Assembly: GCA_026214975.1 (NCBI GenBank)
Contig: JAOBSW010000769.1
Coordinates: 1 to 64,000, forward strand
Origin: Gentiana macrophylla
Taxonomy: Eukaryota > Streptophyta > Magnoliopsida > Gentianales > Gentianaceae
DNA length: 64,000 nucleotides
Reading direction: 5' to 3'
Below the pieces are notes generated by a model. That model saw only the letters and a list, made by a program, of their open reading frames with translations. It searched no databases and was not told the DNA's origin. Shown here in pieces: positions 23,817 through 36,900 of the stretch. Each line of letters begins with the position of its first letter. The stretch's first letter is position 1. A program made the translations under genes and the position numbers.

Positions 23817-25824
23817 TGTTGAAATAGTGTCCTAAACCCAATCGGGTTGGACCGGATCCGACCGGGTCGGATCGTTTATACTATTTCTTTATGTTTATAC
23901 ATATATATTAAATGGATTTTATGTTGTCATATATATATGTTCTTTTAAAGAACCAATTATGAATTGTTATATAATAACGTCCTTAGTGTTAAAGCGTGAT
24001 AGAGAAACCATGATAGGCGATTATGGTTGATGAGATCTCTAATCACTTTAATAAGTTTGATACTTAAATGTCTACAGTCGATGTACTATTAAGCAGGCAT
24101 TGATAGTATAAAGCAGACTAGCACGTATTGGATGTCTTCGTCTTTAGGGCGGGGATAGATCTCGTCTATCGAAGTGTAGAGACACTTGGGTATGCGTGGA
24201 CGTGTATTAGAGAATGCGACGTTAGATCGACCCACTTTACACGGATAAGTGTCACACTATGTGACGGTTGTGTAATTATCCTTAAGACCGGAGTCTTCAT
24301 GGCATCACGGTGTGATTGTCATGCTTTGACACTATTGAGGTTTCCCCCAGCCACGGGCGATCATGCGGTAGTGATTGGGTGTGATCTTTGAAGCATCGCG
24401 GAGTATACATGATTGGTCGTCCGGGAATCGCGTATCCTATGATTGGGATCGAATATCCGAAATGGCCTTCTTATAAGGAATGTCTAGCTCTCGTGAATCT
24501 TTGCAAAGTGGGAGTAAATGTGTTTGCCGAGAGAGTTTGATATCCGAGATTATAAGATACGGTTGTTGATGTTTTGACACTCGACTAACGACCGTATGGA
24601 TATTATTACAATGATAGGATTGTAAGTTACACGGTAATCGTTTCACATGAAAGGTAGTAGTCATTGCATTTGACTCTTCCGATGATTGGGGGTCACGGTT
24701 TGTTGCTAGACGCTATCCCGTGATCGTTAGGCATGAAGGGCATTTTCGTAATTTGCACTTTGTGTCTACGGCCAACATATTCGGAAGCCTATCGGGTCAC
24801 ACACATATGAACATCTAGTCGGATTAAAATGTGGTTATAGTTGATAACCAAATAAGGAAAGTTTATCTCGAGACTATAAAGGTTATAGTGGTAAATTAAT
24901 ATGGTGGTATTTATTTATTATGAATAAATATAATACAAAATATTAATTATGTTGATTAATTAAATATACATAGTTGATGTGTATGTGTCGAAATTTATGT
25001 GTGTATATGATACACATGTATTTTGTAAATTAATTAATCACAGTATTATATTAATTAAATAAACATATATTACATATATATGCAATACACGTGAGTTTGC
25101 CAAACTAGTTGATCATGTGATCAAAGATGTGCACGTATGCATGTGGCGCAAGTTTTAAATATATTGGATATATTTGGATTGTGCAATTTAATTAATAAGA
25201 TTACCATAATATTAATATTAGATATTAATAGATTTTGAAAAATAGATTTATGGTAATAAGATAAATATAGTCAATATTAGATATTGACAATATCTTGGGA
25301 ATAATCAATATAAGATATTGACAAAATCCTAGATTTATTTAATATGAGATATTATAATAAATGAGATAAATCAATCTATTATATTTTCCTTATTTTATTG
25401 GGAAAAGGTTTTCTTCTCCTCCACACCTAGATGGGGCGCCCCCTACACTATAAATAAGAGGTGGGTGTCAAGCTCTTTAGTACAACACAATTCCAAGAAC
25501 TAATAGTTTTTGTGTAAAATAGAGAGCATCCTATAGAGAGTTGGAGAGAGGGGAAAAGGGCCGGTCTAGCAACCGGAGTTTTCCAATAGCAATCCATGAT
25601 GGGATTCCGGCGGGCTGTTCGTGTGGACTAGCGGTAGAGGCCGAACACTTGGGCGGCTCTATGCAGAACTACTCTCCTTAGACGGTCAAAGCGTCGATCT
25701 TATAGATCAACCAAGGTAACCACCGTCTACTACTTGTTTGTTTATTGCTTAAACGAAGTCGATCTTGGGTCGAAAGGAAATAAATTTTTGAATTCCGCTG
25801 CGTTCCCGCGTAGATTTCCTAACA
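23817..25824 (+). mobile_element. Solo LTR of the long-LTR Ty1/copia family (2,008 bp)
   Basis: Starts TGTTGAAATAGTGTCC and ends GATTTCCTAACA, matching both ends of the LTRs at 40,664-42,683 and 62,024-64,000. It is flanked by satellite on both sides with a perfect 5-bp duplication and no internal sequence, the signature of LTR-LTR recombination removing an element. A TATA box is at about 25,449. The central part (about 24,930-25,260) differs strongly from the other two LTRs, which carry a (TA)n tract there. Apparent open frames inside it are not genes. Confidence 0.95.
25449..25456 (+). promoter_or_regulatory. TATA box in solo copia LTR
   Basis: TATAAATA is followed by AGAGGTGGGTGTCAAGC. 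The same block is at 42,360 and 63,631 in the related LTRs, so it is the conserved LTR promoter. Confidence 0.65.
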
Positions 25825-25829
25825 GTGAT
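25825..25829. repeat. Target-site duplication GTGAT, right side of solo LTR
   Basis: Exact copy of 23,812-23,816. The satellite monomer resumes directly (ATCGACC follows). Confidence 0.9.
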
Positions 25830-27345
25830 ATCGACCAAAACGATAAATAAGGCACGGCGGTTCAAACGGCATGCAAAACGGACACCCGAATGGTCTTTTA
25901 CAAGGAATCAAAAATCACACCGATAAGTAATCATTGGGTACAAAACAAAGTATGTAATAAAATGTTTGTAATTCTCTTTGAAGTAACAATGTGATATCGA
26001 CCAGAAAGTTAAATAAGACAAATCGGCGTAAACGGCATGCGAAACGGACACCCGAATGCCCTTGTACAAGGAATCATAAATCACACCATTAAGTACTCGG
26101 TGGGTATAAAAAAGTACGAAAAAAGGTTTGTAGTTTTCTTTGAAGTAACGATGTGATATCGCCCAGAAAGTTAAATAAGACACATCGGTGCAAACGGTAT
26201 GCAAAACGGACACCCGAATGTCCTTTTAAAAGGAATAAAAAAATCACACCAATCGTTGGGTACAAAATGGCATGCAAAACCGACACCCAAATGGCCTTGT
26301 ACAAGGAATCAAAAATCACACCGTTAAATACTCTATGGGTACAAAAAAAGTATGAAAAAACGGTGTAATTATCTTTGAAGTACTGATGTGATAACGACCA
26401 GAACGATAAATAAGGCACGCCGGCACAAATGGCAAGCAAAACGGAGACCAGAATGGCCTTGTACAAGGTATCAAAAATCACACCGTTAAGTACTCTATAG
26501 GTACAAAAAAGTACAAAAAAAGTTTGTAATTTTCTTTGAAGTACTGATGTGATATCGACCAGAACGATAAATAAGGCACGCCGGCACAAACGGCAGGCGA
26601 AACGGACACAAGAATGGCCTTGTACAAGGAATCAAAAATCACACTGTTATGTAATCATTGGGTGTAAAAAAAGTATGAAAAAAATATTTGTAATTATCTT
26701 TGAAGTAACGATGTGATATCGACCACAACGATAAATATGACAAATCGGCGTAAACGGCATGCGAAACGGACACCCGAATGGCCTTGTATAAGGAATAAAA
26801 AATCACACCATTAAGTAATCGGTAGGTATAAAAAAAGTATGAAAATAATGTTTGTAAATATCTTTGAAGTAACGATGTGATATCGACAAGAACGATAAAT
26901 AAGGCACGCCGGCGCAAACGGCAGGCGAATCGGACACCCGAATGGCGTTGTACAAGGAATCAAAGATCACACCGTTAAGTACTCTATGGGTACAAATAAA
27001 GTACGAAAAAATGGTTTGTAATTTTCTTTGAAGTAATTACGATGTGATATCGACGAACGATAAATAAGGCACGCCGGTGTAAACGGCATGCGAAACGGAT
27101 ACCAGAATGGCCCTGAACAAGGAATCAAAAATCACACCGTTAAGTAATCGGTGGGTGTAAAAAAAGTACAAAAAAAAGGTTTGTAATTTTCTTTGAAGTA
27201 CTGATGTGATATCGACCACAACGATAAATAAGGTACGGCGGTGCAAACGGCAGGCAAAACGGACACCTGAATGGCCTAGTACCAGGAATCAAAAATCACA
27301 CCGTTAAGTAATCATTGGGTATAAAAAAAGTACAAAAAAAAAGTT
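25825..27345 (-). repeat. Satellite array 3, reverse orientation (continuation of array 2)
   Basis: About nine monomers reading on the minus strand, continuous with array 2 once the solo LTR is removed. One monomer near 26,245-26,280 is shortened (CACACCAATCGTTGGG joined to ATGGCATGC). The array ends abruptly at gypsy pol sequence around 27,345. Confidence 0.95.
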
Positions 27346-27560
27346 AAGAGATCCATGGTGACATTCCCGACCCATTGGCGCCTATGCAGCCCGTGGATTA
27401 TCTGGTAGTTCGAGATGGGCCAATAACAAGGCTCCAAAGGAAGAGATTGAGACATGCTTTGAACAACTTGGTGATAGAGACTTATTTGGAGTTCGGAGAG
27501 CCCATGGAGATGACTGAGGCGCCAATAGTGACCCTCCTTAGTGCTGTTGGGCCTGGTTAG
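27346..27560 (+). pseudogene. C-terminal end of Ty3/gypsy polyprotein
   Basis: An open frame continuing from the satellite junction to a stop at 27,558-27,560. It contains RDGPITRLQRKRLRHALNNL, which resembles the basic 'GPITR...' segment found at the very C-terminus of plant gypsy polyproteins, after integrase. There is no ATG; the first start-like codon is TTG at 27,375. Its position, 77 bp before an LTR, fits the end of pol. RNase H and integrase, which should precede it, are replaced by satellite. Assignment rests on this short motif and position. Confidence 0.65.
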
Positions 27561-27636
27561 AGCTTTATTGCGTGGTTTGGCTTCATATCGGGCCAAAAGC
27601 CCAAGTTCTGGACGCCAAGAAGCTGATGGACGAAAT
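27561..27636 (+). mobile_element. Gypsy 3' untranslated end and polypurine region, before LTR copy B
   Basis: Contains CGGGCCAAAAGCCCAAG and a purine-rich run just before TGTTAAGTG. It matches 1-49 at the start of the window. Confidence 0.55.
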
Positions 27637-28105
27637 TGTTAAGTGTTGGACTTATTTTACTTTGATTATGCAGGTTTTGTTTGATTATTATCTAATAAAG
27701 GTCATTTGGGCCTAAGTAGGCTAGGTAAGCCCATTTACTTCACATGGGTAGCATTTTCTAGCTGGGAAATTCTCCCACATTGCTTTTTCCTTTATAATTC
27801 TTTTGGTTGTAAGCCTATATAAGGCAAACACTAGATTTTCTTTTGGATACACATTGAATAGACAAAATCATATTATTGAGTTTTACTCATCCAAGTCTTG
27901 AGGCTTGAACATCACTTGCGAGTGAGAATTTTCTTCATCGTAGAAAGTTCAAACCTTCGAGAATTTACCAGCACTGTGAGCGATTGTTGGGCATTCTCTT
28001 CCTATGATTTAGTTGGAATTGCTAGGCCTAGGACCTTAGCTCGTCATTGTTTCCCCTAGTTACTTCTTGGGCGAAACATCGGATTTGATTTCATCCGGGA
28101 TCACA
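27637..28105 (+). mobile_element. Ty3/gypsy LTR, copy B (469 bp)
   Basis: Same length and boundaries as copy A at 50-518, with about 8 substitutions by eye (about 1.7%) and no indel seen. The TATA box is at 27,816-27,823. It is preceded by the 3' end of a gypsy internal region and followed by a PBS, leader and RT, so it serves as the 3' LTR of one unit and the 5' LTR of the next. Its start lies exactly 27,587 bp from that of copy A. Confidence 0.8.
27816..27823 (+). promoter_or_regulatory. TATA box in gypsy LTR copy B
   Basis: TATATAAG in the same context as copy A. Confidence 0.55.
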
Positions 28106-28110
28106 TCAGT

Positions 28111-28122
28111 TGGTAGTAGAGC
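28111..28122 (+). promoter_or_regulatory. Probable primer-binding site, gypsy copy B
   Basis: TGGTAGTAGAGC, identical to the copy A site, resembling the initiator-Met tRNA complement with two mismatches. Confidence 0.5.
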
Positions 28123-28800
28123 TCAGCATCTTCGGTGAGCAAATATCCCTTTTATTGTTTTCCTTTTATTTCGTATAATTCCAAAAAAAATTTGTGTTCT
28201 TGTTCGTTTGTTTTTAGTCGTCCAGCCCCCCCCCCCCACCACACCAAGAACACAAGCAATCTTCATCCACCAACCCGGAAATTTCCTTGTATCTTCAAAC
28301 CTTCAACCCCAAGAACCCTAAAATCTCCTTAATCAAAAAAAAAAAAAAAAAAAAATTCCCCCCACGGCATAATTGTTCTTGTTGTTCGATCCTCATCATC
28401 AAAAAAAAATTATTTCCTGCGTATTTCTTCATCAAATATCATCCTGCCTGCTTGATATTTAAGTTGATTCATCTTCGTTCATTGTTGCCGTACCAATCAG
28501 AAAAAAAGAGGTCGGCCCTAATTACCAAAAGTCGGCTGTTTTTAGTTTTCCTTAGTTGCCCTAATTAATTGATCTATCTTAAAAAGTCGGCCACAGTTTA
28601 AAAAAATAAAAAAATAGATAGTTGACCTAATTCTTTTTATTCAGAAAGAATTCGGCCATTGAAAAAAAAAAGGTATAGCTTAAAGTTTAAAGGGAAGAAA
28701 TTTACATTTGTAGCTTTGTCCCCCCAAGAAGCACACAAGGATCAACTCAGCATTCTTGTAAACCGAGAGAGAAACAAAAAAAGCGAGGGAGTTATACGGA
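28123..28800 (+). other. Gypsy leader/untranslated region, copy B
   Basis: Non-coding leader collinear with 536-1,205. Homopolymers differ in length: a C run near 28,226 and an A run of more than 20 near 28,336. No gene is seen. Confidence 0.6.
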
Positions 28801-29124
28801 TTGAAAAGTAAAGCAAAAGCGACGGGAGAGAAAAACCAAGAGGAGAGTGTGATTCACGAGGAGGGTAAAATACAAGTTGAAAATAAAAGTGTGAGGGGAG
28901 GAGCTATTCTACCATATGAAGGAAAAATAAAATCAAAAGTTAACCGCAAGAGGAAGGTGCCCTTCTTGAAGGAGCTTCTAAAGTTGAAAAAAAAGGAGGC
29001 CAAAGTGAGAAGTAGATTCTATGCGAGGACTAATGAGTTTGCAATGCCATTAAGGCTGGAAAAGCACCTCTCCTCTTTATTTACAAAGAGGCCGTACCCC
29101 CGATCCCTTCCCCATGTTTTCTAA
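28801..29124 (+). pseudogene. Gypsy pol fragment upstream of RT, copy B
   Basis: Counterpart of 1,206-1,532 with the same lysine-rich start. Single-base differences shift the middle and the C-terminal third into other frames relative to copy A. No ATG, gag or protease motif is seen. Confidence 0.55.
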
Positions 29125-29162
29125 CCGTTTCGGAACTCACAGATTCCCTTCCTAGTGTTGTT

Positions 29163-30231
<1,069 letters not shown>

Positions 30232-30266
30232 AATCCTACATCCTTTACTTAACTGCAAAACTCCTT
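30232..30266 (+). other. Gypsy/satellite junction, copy B
   Basis: Same bridge as 2,456-2,490 with minor differences. Confidence 0.7.
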
Positions 30267-31453
30267 TACTTTGTTTTGTACCCAATGATTACTTATCGGT
30301 GTGATTTTTGATTCCTTGTAAAAGACAATTCGGGTGTCCGTTTCGTATGCCGTTTGTACCGCCGTGCCTTTGTATCGTGGTGGTCGATATCACATCAGTA
30401 CTTCAAAGAAAATTACAACAAAAAAAATCGTACTATTTTTGTACCCACCGATTACTTAACGGTGTGATTTTTGATTCCTTGTACAAGGCCATTCGAGTGT
30501 CCGTTTCGCATTCCGTTAGCCCCGCCGTGCGTTATTTAACAATCTGGTCGATATCACATCGTTACTTAAAAGAAAATTACAAACCTTTTTTTCGTACTTG
30601 TTTTGTACCCACAGACTACTTAACGGTGTGATTTATGATTCCTTGTACAAGGCCATTGTGATGTCCGTTTTGCTTGCCGTTTGCGCCTCCGTGCCCTATT
30701 TATCGTTCTGGTCGATATCACATCAGTATTTCAAAGAAAATTACAAACTTTTTTTCGTACTTTTTTTGTACCCACAGATTACTTAATAGTGTGATGTTTG
30801 ATTCCTTGTACAAGGAGATTCTGGTGTCCGTTTCGCTTGCCGTTTACGCATCCGTGCCTTATTTAACGTTCCGGTCGATATCAAATCATCACTTCGAAGA
30901 AAATCACAACCTAATTTTTCATAGTTTTTTCATACCCACAAAGTACTTAATAGTGTGATTTTTGATTCCTTATACATGGCCATTCGGGTATCCGTTTCGC
31001 ATGCCGTTTATGCCCATGTGCCTTATTTAACGTTCTGGTTGATATCACATTGTTTCTTCGAAGAAAATTACAAACTTTTTAACATATTTTATTACCCACA
31101 GAGTACTTAATGGTGTGATTTTTTATTCCTTGTACAAGGTCATTCGGGTGTCCGTTTCGCATGCCGTTGGCGCCGCCGTGCCTTATTTAACGTTCTGGTC
31201 GATATCACATCGTTACGTCAGAGAAAATCACAACCTTGTTTTTCGTACTTTTTTCATAACCATAGATTACTTAACGGTGTGATTTTTGATTCCTTGTACA
31301 AAGCCATTCGGGTGTCCGTATTGCATGCCGTTTGCACCGACGTGTCTTATTTAACTTTCTGGGCGATATCCCATCGTTACTTCAAAGAAAATTACAAACC
31401 CTTTTTCGTACTTTTTTTTGTACCCATAAAGTACTTAACAGTGTGATTTTTGA

Positions 31454-34400
31454 TTACTTGTACAAGGGCATTCTAGTGTCTGTTTTGCCTGCCGTTTGCA
31501 CCGTCGTGCCTAATTTATCGTTGTGGTCGATATGACATCGTTTCTTCAAAGATAATTACAAACCTTTTTCCGTACTTTTTTGGTACCCAAAGAGTAGTTA
31601 ACGGTGTGATTTTTGATACCTTGTACAAGGCTATTCTGGTCTCCGTTTGTGTGCCGTTTGCGCCAACGTGTCTTATTAATCGTTCCGGTCGATATCACAT
31701 TAGTAATTCAAAGATTATTACAAACTTTAATTGGACCCACCGATTACTTAACGGTGTGATTTTTTATTCCTTGTACAAGGCCATACGGGTGTCCGTTTCG
31801 CATGCCCTTTGCGCCACCGTGCCTTATTTAATGTTTTGGTCGATATAACATCGTTACTTTGAAGAAAATTACCACCTTTTTCATACTTTTTTCTTACCCA
31901 CATAGTACTTAACGGTGTGATTTTGATTCCTTGTAAAAGGCAATTCTTATGTACGTTTCTCCTGTTTTTTGCGCTGTTGTACCTTATATATCGTTCTGGT
32001 TGATATCACATCGTTATTTCAAATAAAATTAACAACTATTTTTATACTTTTTTTTGTACCCACAGATTACTTAACGGTGTATTTTTTATTCCTTGTACAA
32101 GGCCATTTTAGTGTCCGTTTCGCATGCCGTTTACGCCGACGTGCCTCATTTAACGTTCTGGTTGATATCACATCGTTACTTCAAAGAAAATCATAACCTT
32201 ATTTTTGTACTTTTTTAATACCCTCAAAGTACTTAACGGTGTGATTTTTGATTCCTTGTACAAGGCCATTCGGGTGTCCGTTTTGCATGCCGTTTGCGTC
32301 ATCGTGCCTTATCTAACGTTCTGTTCGATATCACATCGATATTTCTGATAAAATTCAAAAAAAAATTATACATTTTTTGTACCCACAGAGTACTTAACGA
32401 TGTATTTTTGATTCCATATATAAGGCCATTCTAGTGTCCGTTTTGATTCCTTGTACAAGGCCATTCATGTGTCCGTTTTGCAGGCCGTTTGCGCCGCCGT
32501 GCCATATTTAACGTTCTGGTTGATATCACATCGTTACTTCGAGGAAAATTAAAACCTTTTATTTTGTACATTTCCCTACCTATAGAGTTTTGATTCATTT
32601 TTCAAGGGAATTTGTGTGTCCTTTTTGCATGTTTTTTGCGCCTCCGTGCCATATTTATAGTTCTGGTCGATATCACACCATTACTTTAAACACAATTAAA
32701 AACTTTTTTTGTACATTTTTTTTACCCACAGAGTAATTAATGGTGTGATTTATGATTCCTTGTACAAGGCCATTTTGGTATCCGTTTCGCATGCCGTTTG
32801 CACCGACGTGCCTTATTTATGAATCTGGCCGATATCACATCGTTACTTCAAAGAAAATTACAAACATTTTTTTCGTACTTTTTTTGTACCTACTGAGTAC
32901 TTAACGGTGTGATTTTTTATTCCTTGTACAAGGCCATTCTGACGTCTGTTTTGCTTGCCGTTTGCGCCGCCGTGCCTTATTTATCGTTCCGGTCGATATC
33001 ACATCAGTACTTCAAAGAAAATTACAAACTTTTTTGTCGTACCTTTTTTTGTATCGACCGATTACTTAATGGTGTGATTTTTTATTCCTTGTACAAGGTG
33101 ATTCTGGTGTCTGTTTCACTTGTCGTTTGCGCCGCCATGCCTTATTTAACGTTCTGTTCAATATCACATCAATACTTCGAAGAAAAACACCACCTTATTT
33201 TTCATACCCACAAAGTTCATAATAGTGTGATTTTTGATTCCTTATACAAGGCCATTCGGGTATCCATTTCGCATGCCGTTTGGACCGACGTGCCTAATTT
33301 CACGTTCTGGTTGATATGACATTGTTACTTCGAAGAAAATTACAAATCATTTTTCATATTTTTTTAATCCACAGAGTATTAACTGTGTGATTTTTGATTC
33401 CTTGTACAAGGACATTCGGGTGTCCGTTTCGCATGCCGTTTGCGCCGCCGTGCCATATTTAACGTTCTGGTCGATATCACATCGTTACGTCGAAGAAAAT
33501 CAAAACCTTATTTTTCGTACTTTTTCCATACCTATAGATTACTTAACGGTGTGATTTTTGATTTCTAGTACAAGGCCATTCGGGTGTCCGTTTTGCATGC
33601 CGTTTACGCCGACCTCTCTTATTTAACTTCTGGTCGATATTACATTCTTACTTCACAGAAAATTACAAACCATTTTTTTCATACTTTTTTCATACCCATA
33701 GAGATCATAACGGTGTGATTTTTGATTCCTTGTACAAGGCCATTCGGGTATCCGTTTTGCATGCCGTTTGTGCCCACATGTCTTATTTAAATTTTTGGTC
33801 GGTATCACATCGTTACTTCAAAGAAAATTACAAACGTTTTTTTCGGACATTATTTGTACCCGTAACGGTGTGATTTTTTGATTCCTTGTACAAGGCCATT
33901 CGGGTGTTCGTTTTGCTTGTCGTTTGCGCCGGCGTGTCTTATTTAATTTTCTGGTCGATATCACATCGTTACATCAATGAAAATTACAAATGTTTTTTTC
34001 GTACTTTTTTGTACCCATAGAGTACATAACGGTTTGATTTTTTATTCTTTGCACAAGGCCATTCGGGTGACCGTGTTGCATGCAGTTTGCGCTGACGTGC
34101 CTTATTTAACTTTCTGATCGATATCAAATCGTTACTTCAAAGAAAACAACAAACCTTGTTTTCGTACTTTTTTTGTACCCACAGAGTACTTAACAGTATG
34201 ATTTTTTATTACTTGTAGAAGGGCAGTCTAGTGTCCATTTTGCTTGCCGTTTGCGCCGCCGTGCCTTATTTACCGTTTTCGGCAATATCACATCATTACA
34301 TCAAAGATAATTACAAACCTTTTTTCTGTACTTTTTTTGTACCCATAGAGTACTTAACGGTGTAATTTTTGATACCTTGTAGAAGGCCATTCTAGTCTCT

Positions 34401-36665
34401 GTTTTGCTTGCCGTTTGCGCCGCCGTTCCTTATTTATCATCCAGGTAGATATCACATCAGTATGAAAATTACAAACTTTTTTTTCGTACTTTTTTTGTAC
34501 CCACCAATTACTTAACGGAGTGATTTTTTATTCCTTGTACAAGGCCATTCGGGTGTCCGTTTTGCATGCCATTTGCACCGCCGTGCCTTATTTAATATTC
34601 TGGTCGATATAACATCTTTACTTCGAAGAAAATTACGACCGTTTTTTTATACTTTTTTCTTACCCACAGAGTACTTAACGGTGTGATTTTTGATTCCTTG
34701 TAAAAGGCAATTCTTGTGTCCGTTTCTCATTTTTTTTGCGCCGTTGTACCTTATAAATCATTCTGGTTGATATCACATCATTATTTCAAACAAAATTAAT
34801 AACTTATTTTATACTTTTGTTGTAACCACAGAGTACTTAACGGTGTATTTTTGATTCCTTGTACAAGGCCATTTTACTTTCCGTTTCGCATGCCGTTTGA
34901 GCCGACGTGCCTCATTTAACGTTCTGGTCGATATCACATCGTTACTTCGAAGAAAATCATAACCTTATTTTTCATACTTTTTTAATACCCACAAAGTACT
35001 TAACGGTGTGATTTTCGATTCCTTGTACAAGGCCATTCGGGTGTCCGTTTTTCATGCCGTTTACGCCGCCGTGCCTTGTCCAACGTTCTGATCGATATCA
35101 CATCATTACTTCGAAGAAAATCACCACCTTATTCTTCATACTATTTTCGTACCCATAGGTAATTAACGGTGTGATTTTTGATTCCTTGTACAAGGCCATT
35201 CAGTATCTATTTTGCATGCTGTTTGCGCCGACGTGTCTTATTTAACTTTCTGGTCGATATCACATCGTTACTTCAAAGAACATTACAAACATTTTTTTCT
35301 TTTATTTGTACCCATAACGGTGTGATTTTTTATTCCATGTACAAGGCCATTCGGGTGTCCATTTTGCATGCCCTTTGCGCCGGCGTGTCTTATTTAATTT
35401 TCTGGTCGATATCCCATCGTTACTTCAAATAAAATTACAAACATATTTTTTTGTACTATTTTTTGTACCCATAGAGTACATAATGGTTTGATTTTTTATT
35501 CTTTGTACAAGGCCATTCGGGTGACCGTATTGCATGCAATATGCGCTGACGTGCCTTATTTAACTTTCTGGTCGATATCAAATCATTACTTCAAAGAAAA
35601 CAACAAATCTTTTTTCATACTTTTTTTGTACCCACAGAGTACTAATAGTGTGATTTTTGATTACTTGTAGAAGGGAATTCTAGTGTCCGTTTTGCTTGTT
35701 GTTTACGCCACCATGCCTTATTTACCGTTTTGGTCGATATCACATCATTACTTCTAAGATAATTACATACCTTTTTTTTCATACTTTTTCTGTACCCATA
35801 GAGTACTTAACGGTGTGATTTTTTATACCTTGTAGAAGGCCATTCTGGTCTCCGTTTTGCTTTCCGTTTGCGCCGCCGTGGCTTATTTATCCTTCTGGTA
35901 GATATCACATCAGTACTTCAAAGAAAATTACAAACATTTTTTTTGTACTTTTTTGTACCCACCGATTACTTAATGGTGTATTTTTGATTCCTTGTACAAG
36001 GCCATTCGGGTGTCCGTTTTGCATGTCATTTGCGCCGCCGTGCCTTATTTAATATTCTAGTCGATATAACATCGTTACTTCGAAGAAAATTATGACATTT
36101 TTTATACTTTTTTCTTACCCACCGAGTACTTAACGGTGTGATTTTTTATTCCTTGTAAAAGGCAATTCTTGTGTCCGTTTCTCATGTTTTTTGTGCCGTT
36201 GTACCTTATGTATCATTCTGGTTGATATCCCATCATTATTTCAAACAAAATTTACAAATTTTTTTATACTTTTGTTGTACACACAGAGTACTTAACGGTG
36301 TATTTTTGATTCCTTGTACAAGGCCATTTTACTGTCCGTTTCACATGCCGTTTGCACAGACGTGCCTCATTTAACGTTATGGACGATATCACATCGTTAC
36401 TTTGATGAAAATCATAACCTTATTTTTCATACTTTTTTAATACCCATAAAGTAATTAACGGTGTGATTTTTGATACCTTGTACAAGGCCATTCGGGTGTC
36501 CGTTTTGCATTCTGTTTGCGCCGCCGTGCCATATCTAATGTTCTGATCGATATCACATCCTTACTTCGAAGAAAATCACCTCCTTATTTTCATACTTTTT
36601 CCTTACCCATAGGTAATTAACGGTGTGATTTTTGATTCCTTGTACAAGGCCATTCATGATTCCTT
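31454..36665 (+). repeat. Higher-order repeat of about 1.46 kb inside array 4
   Basis: The TTACTTG variant occurs at 31,454, 34,209 and 35,661 (spacings 2,755 and 1,452). The first interval is one monomer shorter than in array 1, consistent with loss of a single monomer near 32,330. Confidence 0.7.
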
Positions 36666-36674
36666 TTTGCATGC

Positions 36675-36900
36675 GTACTCAGTGGGTACAAAAAAAAGTA
36701 TGAAAAAAAGTTTGTAATGTTCTTTGAAGTAAGGCACGGCGGCGCAAACGGTATGTGAAATAGAAACCCGAATGGCCTTGTACAAGTAATCAAAATTCAC
36801 CCCGTTATTACTCATAGGGTACAAAAAAAATTATGAAAAAAAGTTTGTAATGTTCTTTGAAGTAACGATGTGATATCGACCAGAACGTTATATAAGGCAT
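36675..36900 (-). repeat. Micro-inverted satellite segment inside forward array 4
   Basis: Counterpart of 9,079-9,297 with the same right junction (AAGGCATTTGATTCC) and a slightly different left junction. Confidence 0.85.

Noticed and set aside
24128..24391. 87-codon open frame inside the solo LTR, and related frames at 41,220 and 62,499
   Set aside because: They lie within LTRs of one family and are not conserved in frame among the three copies.
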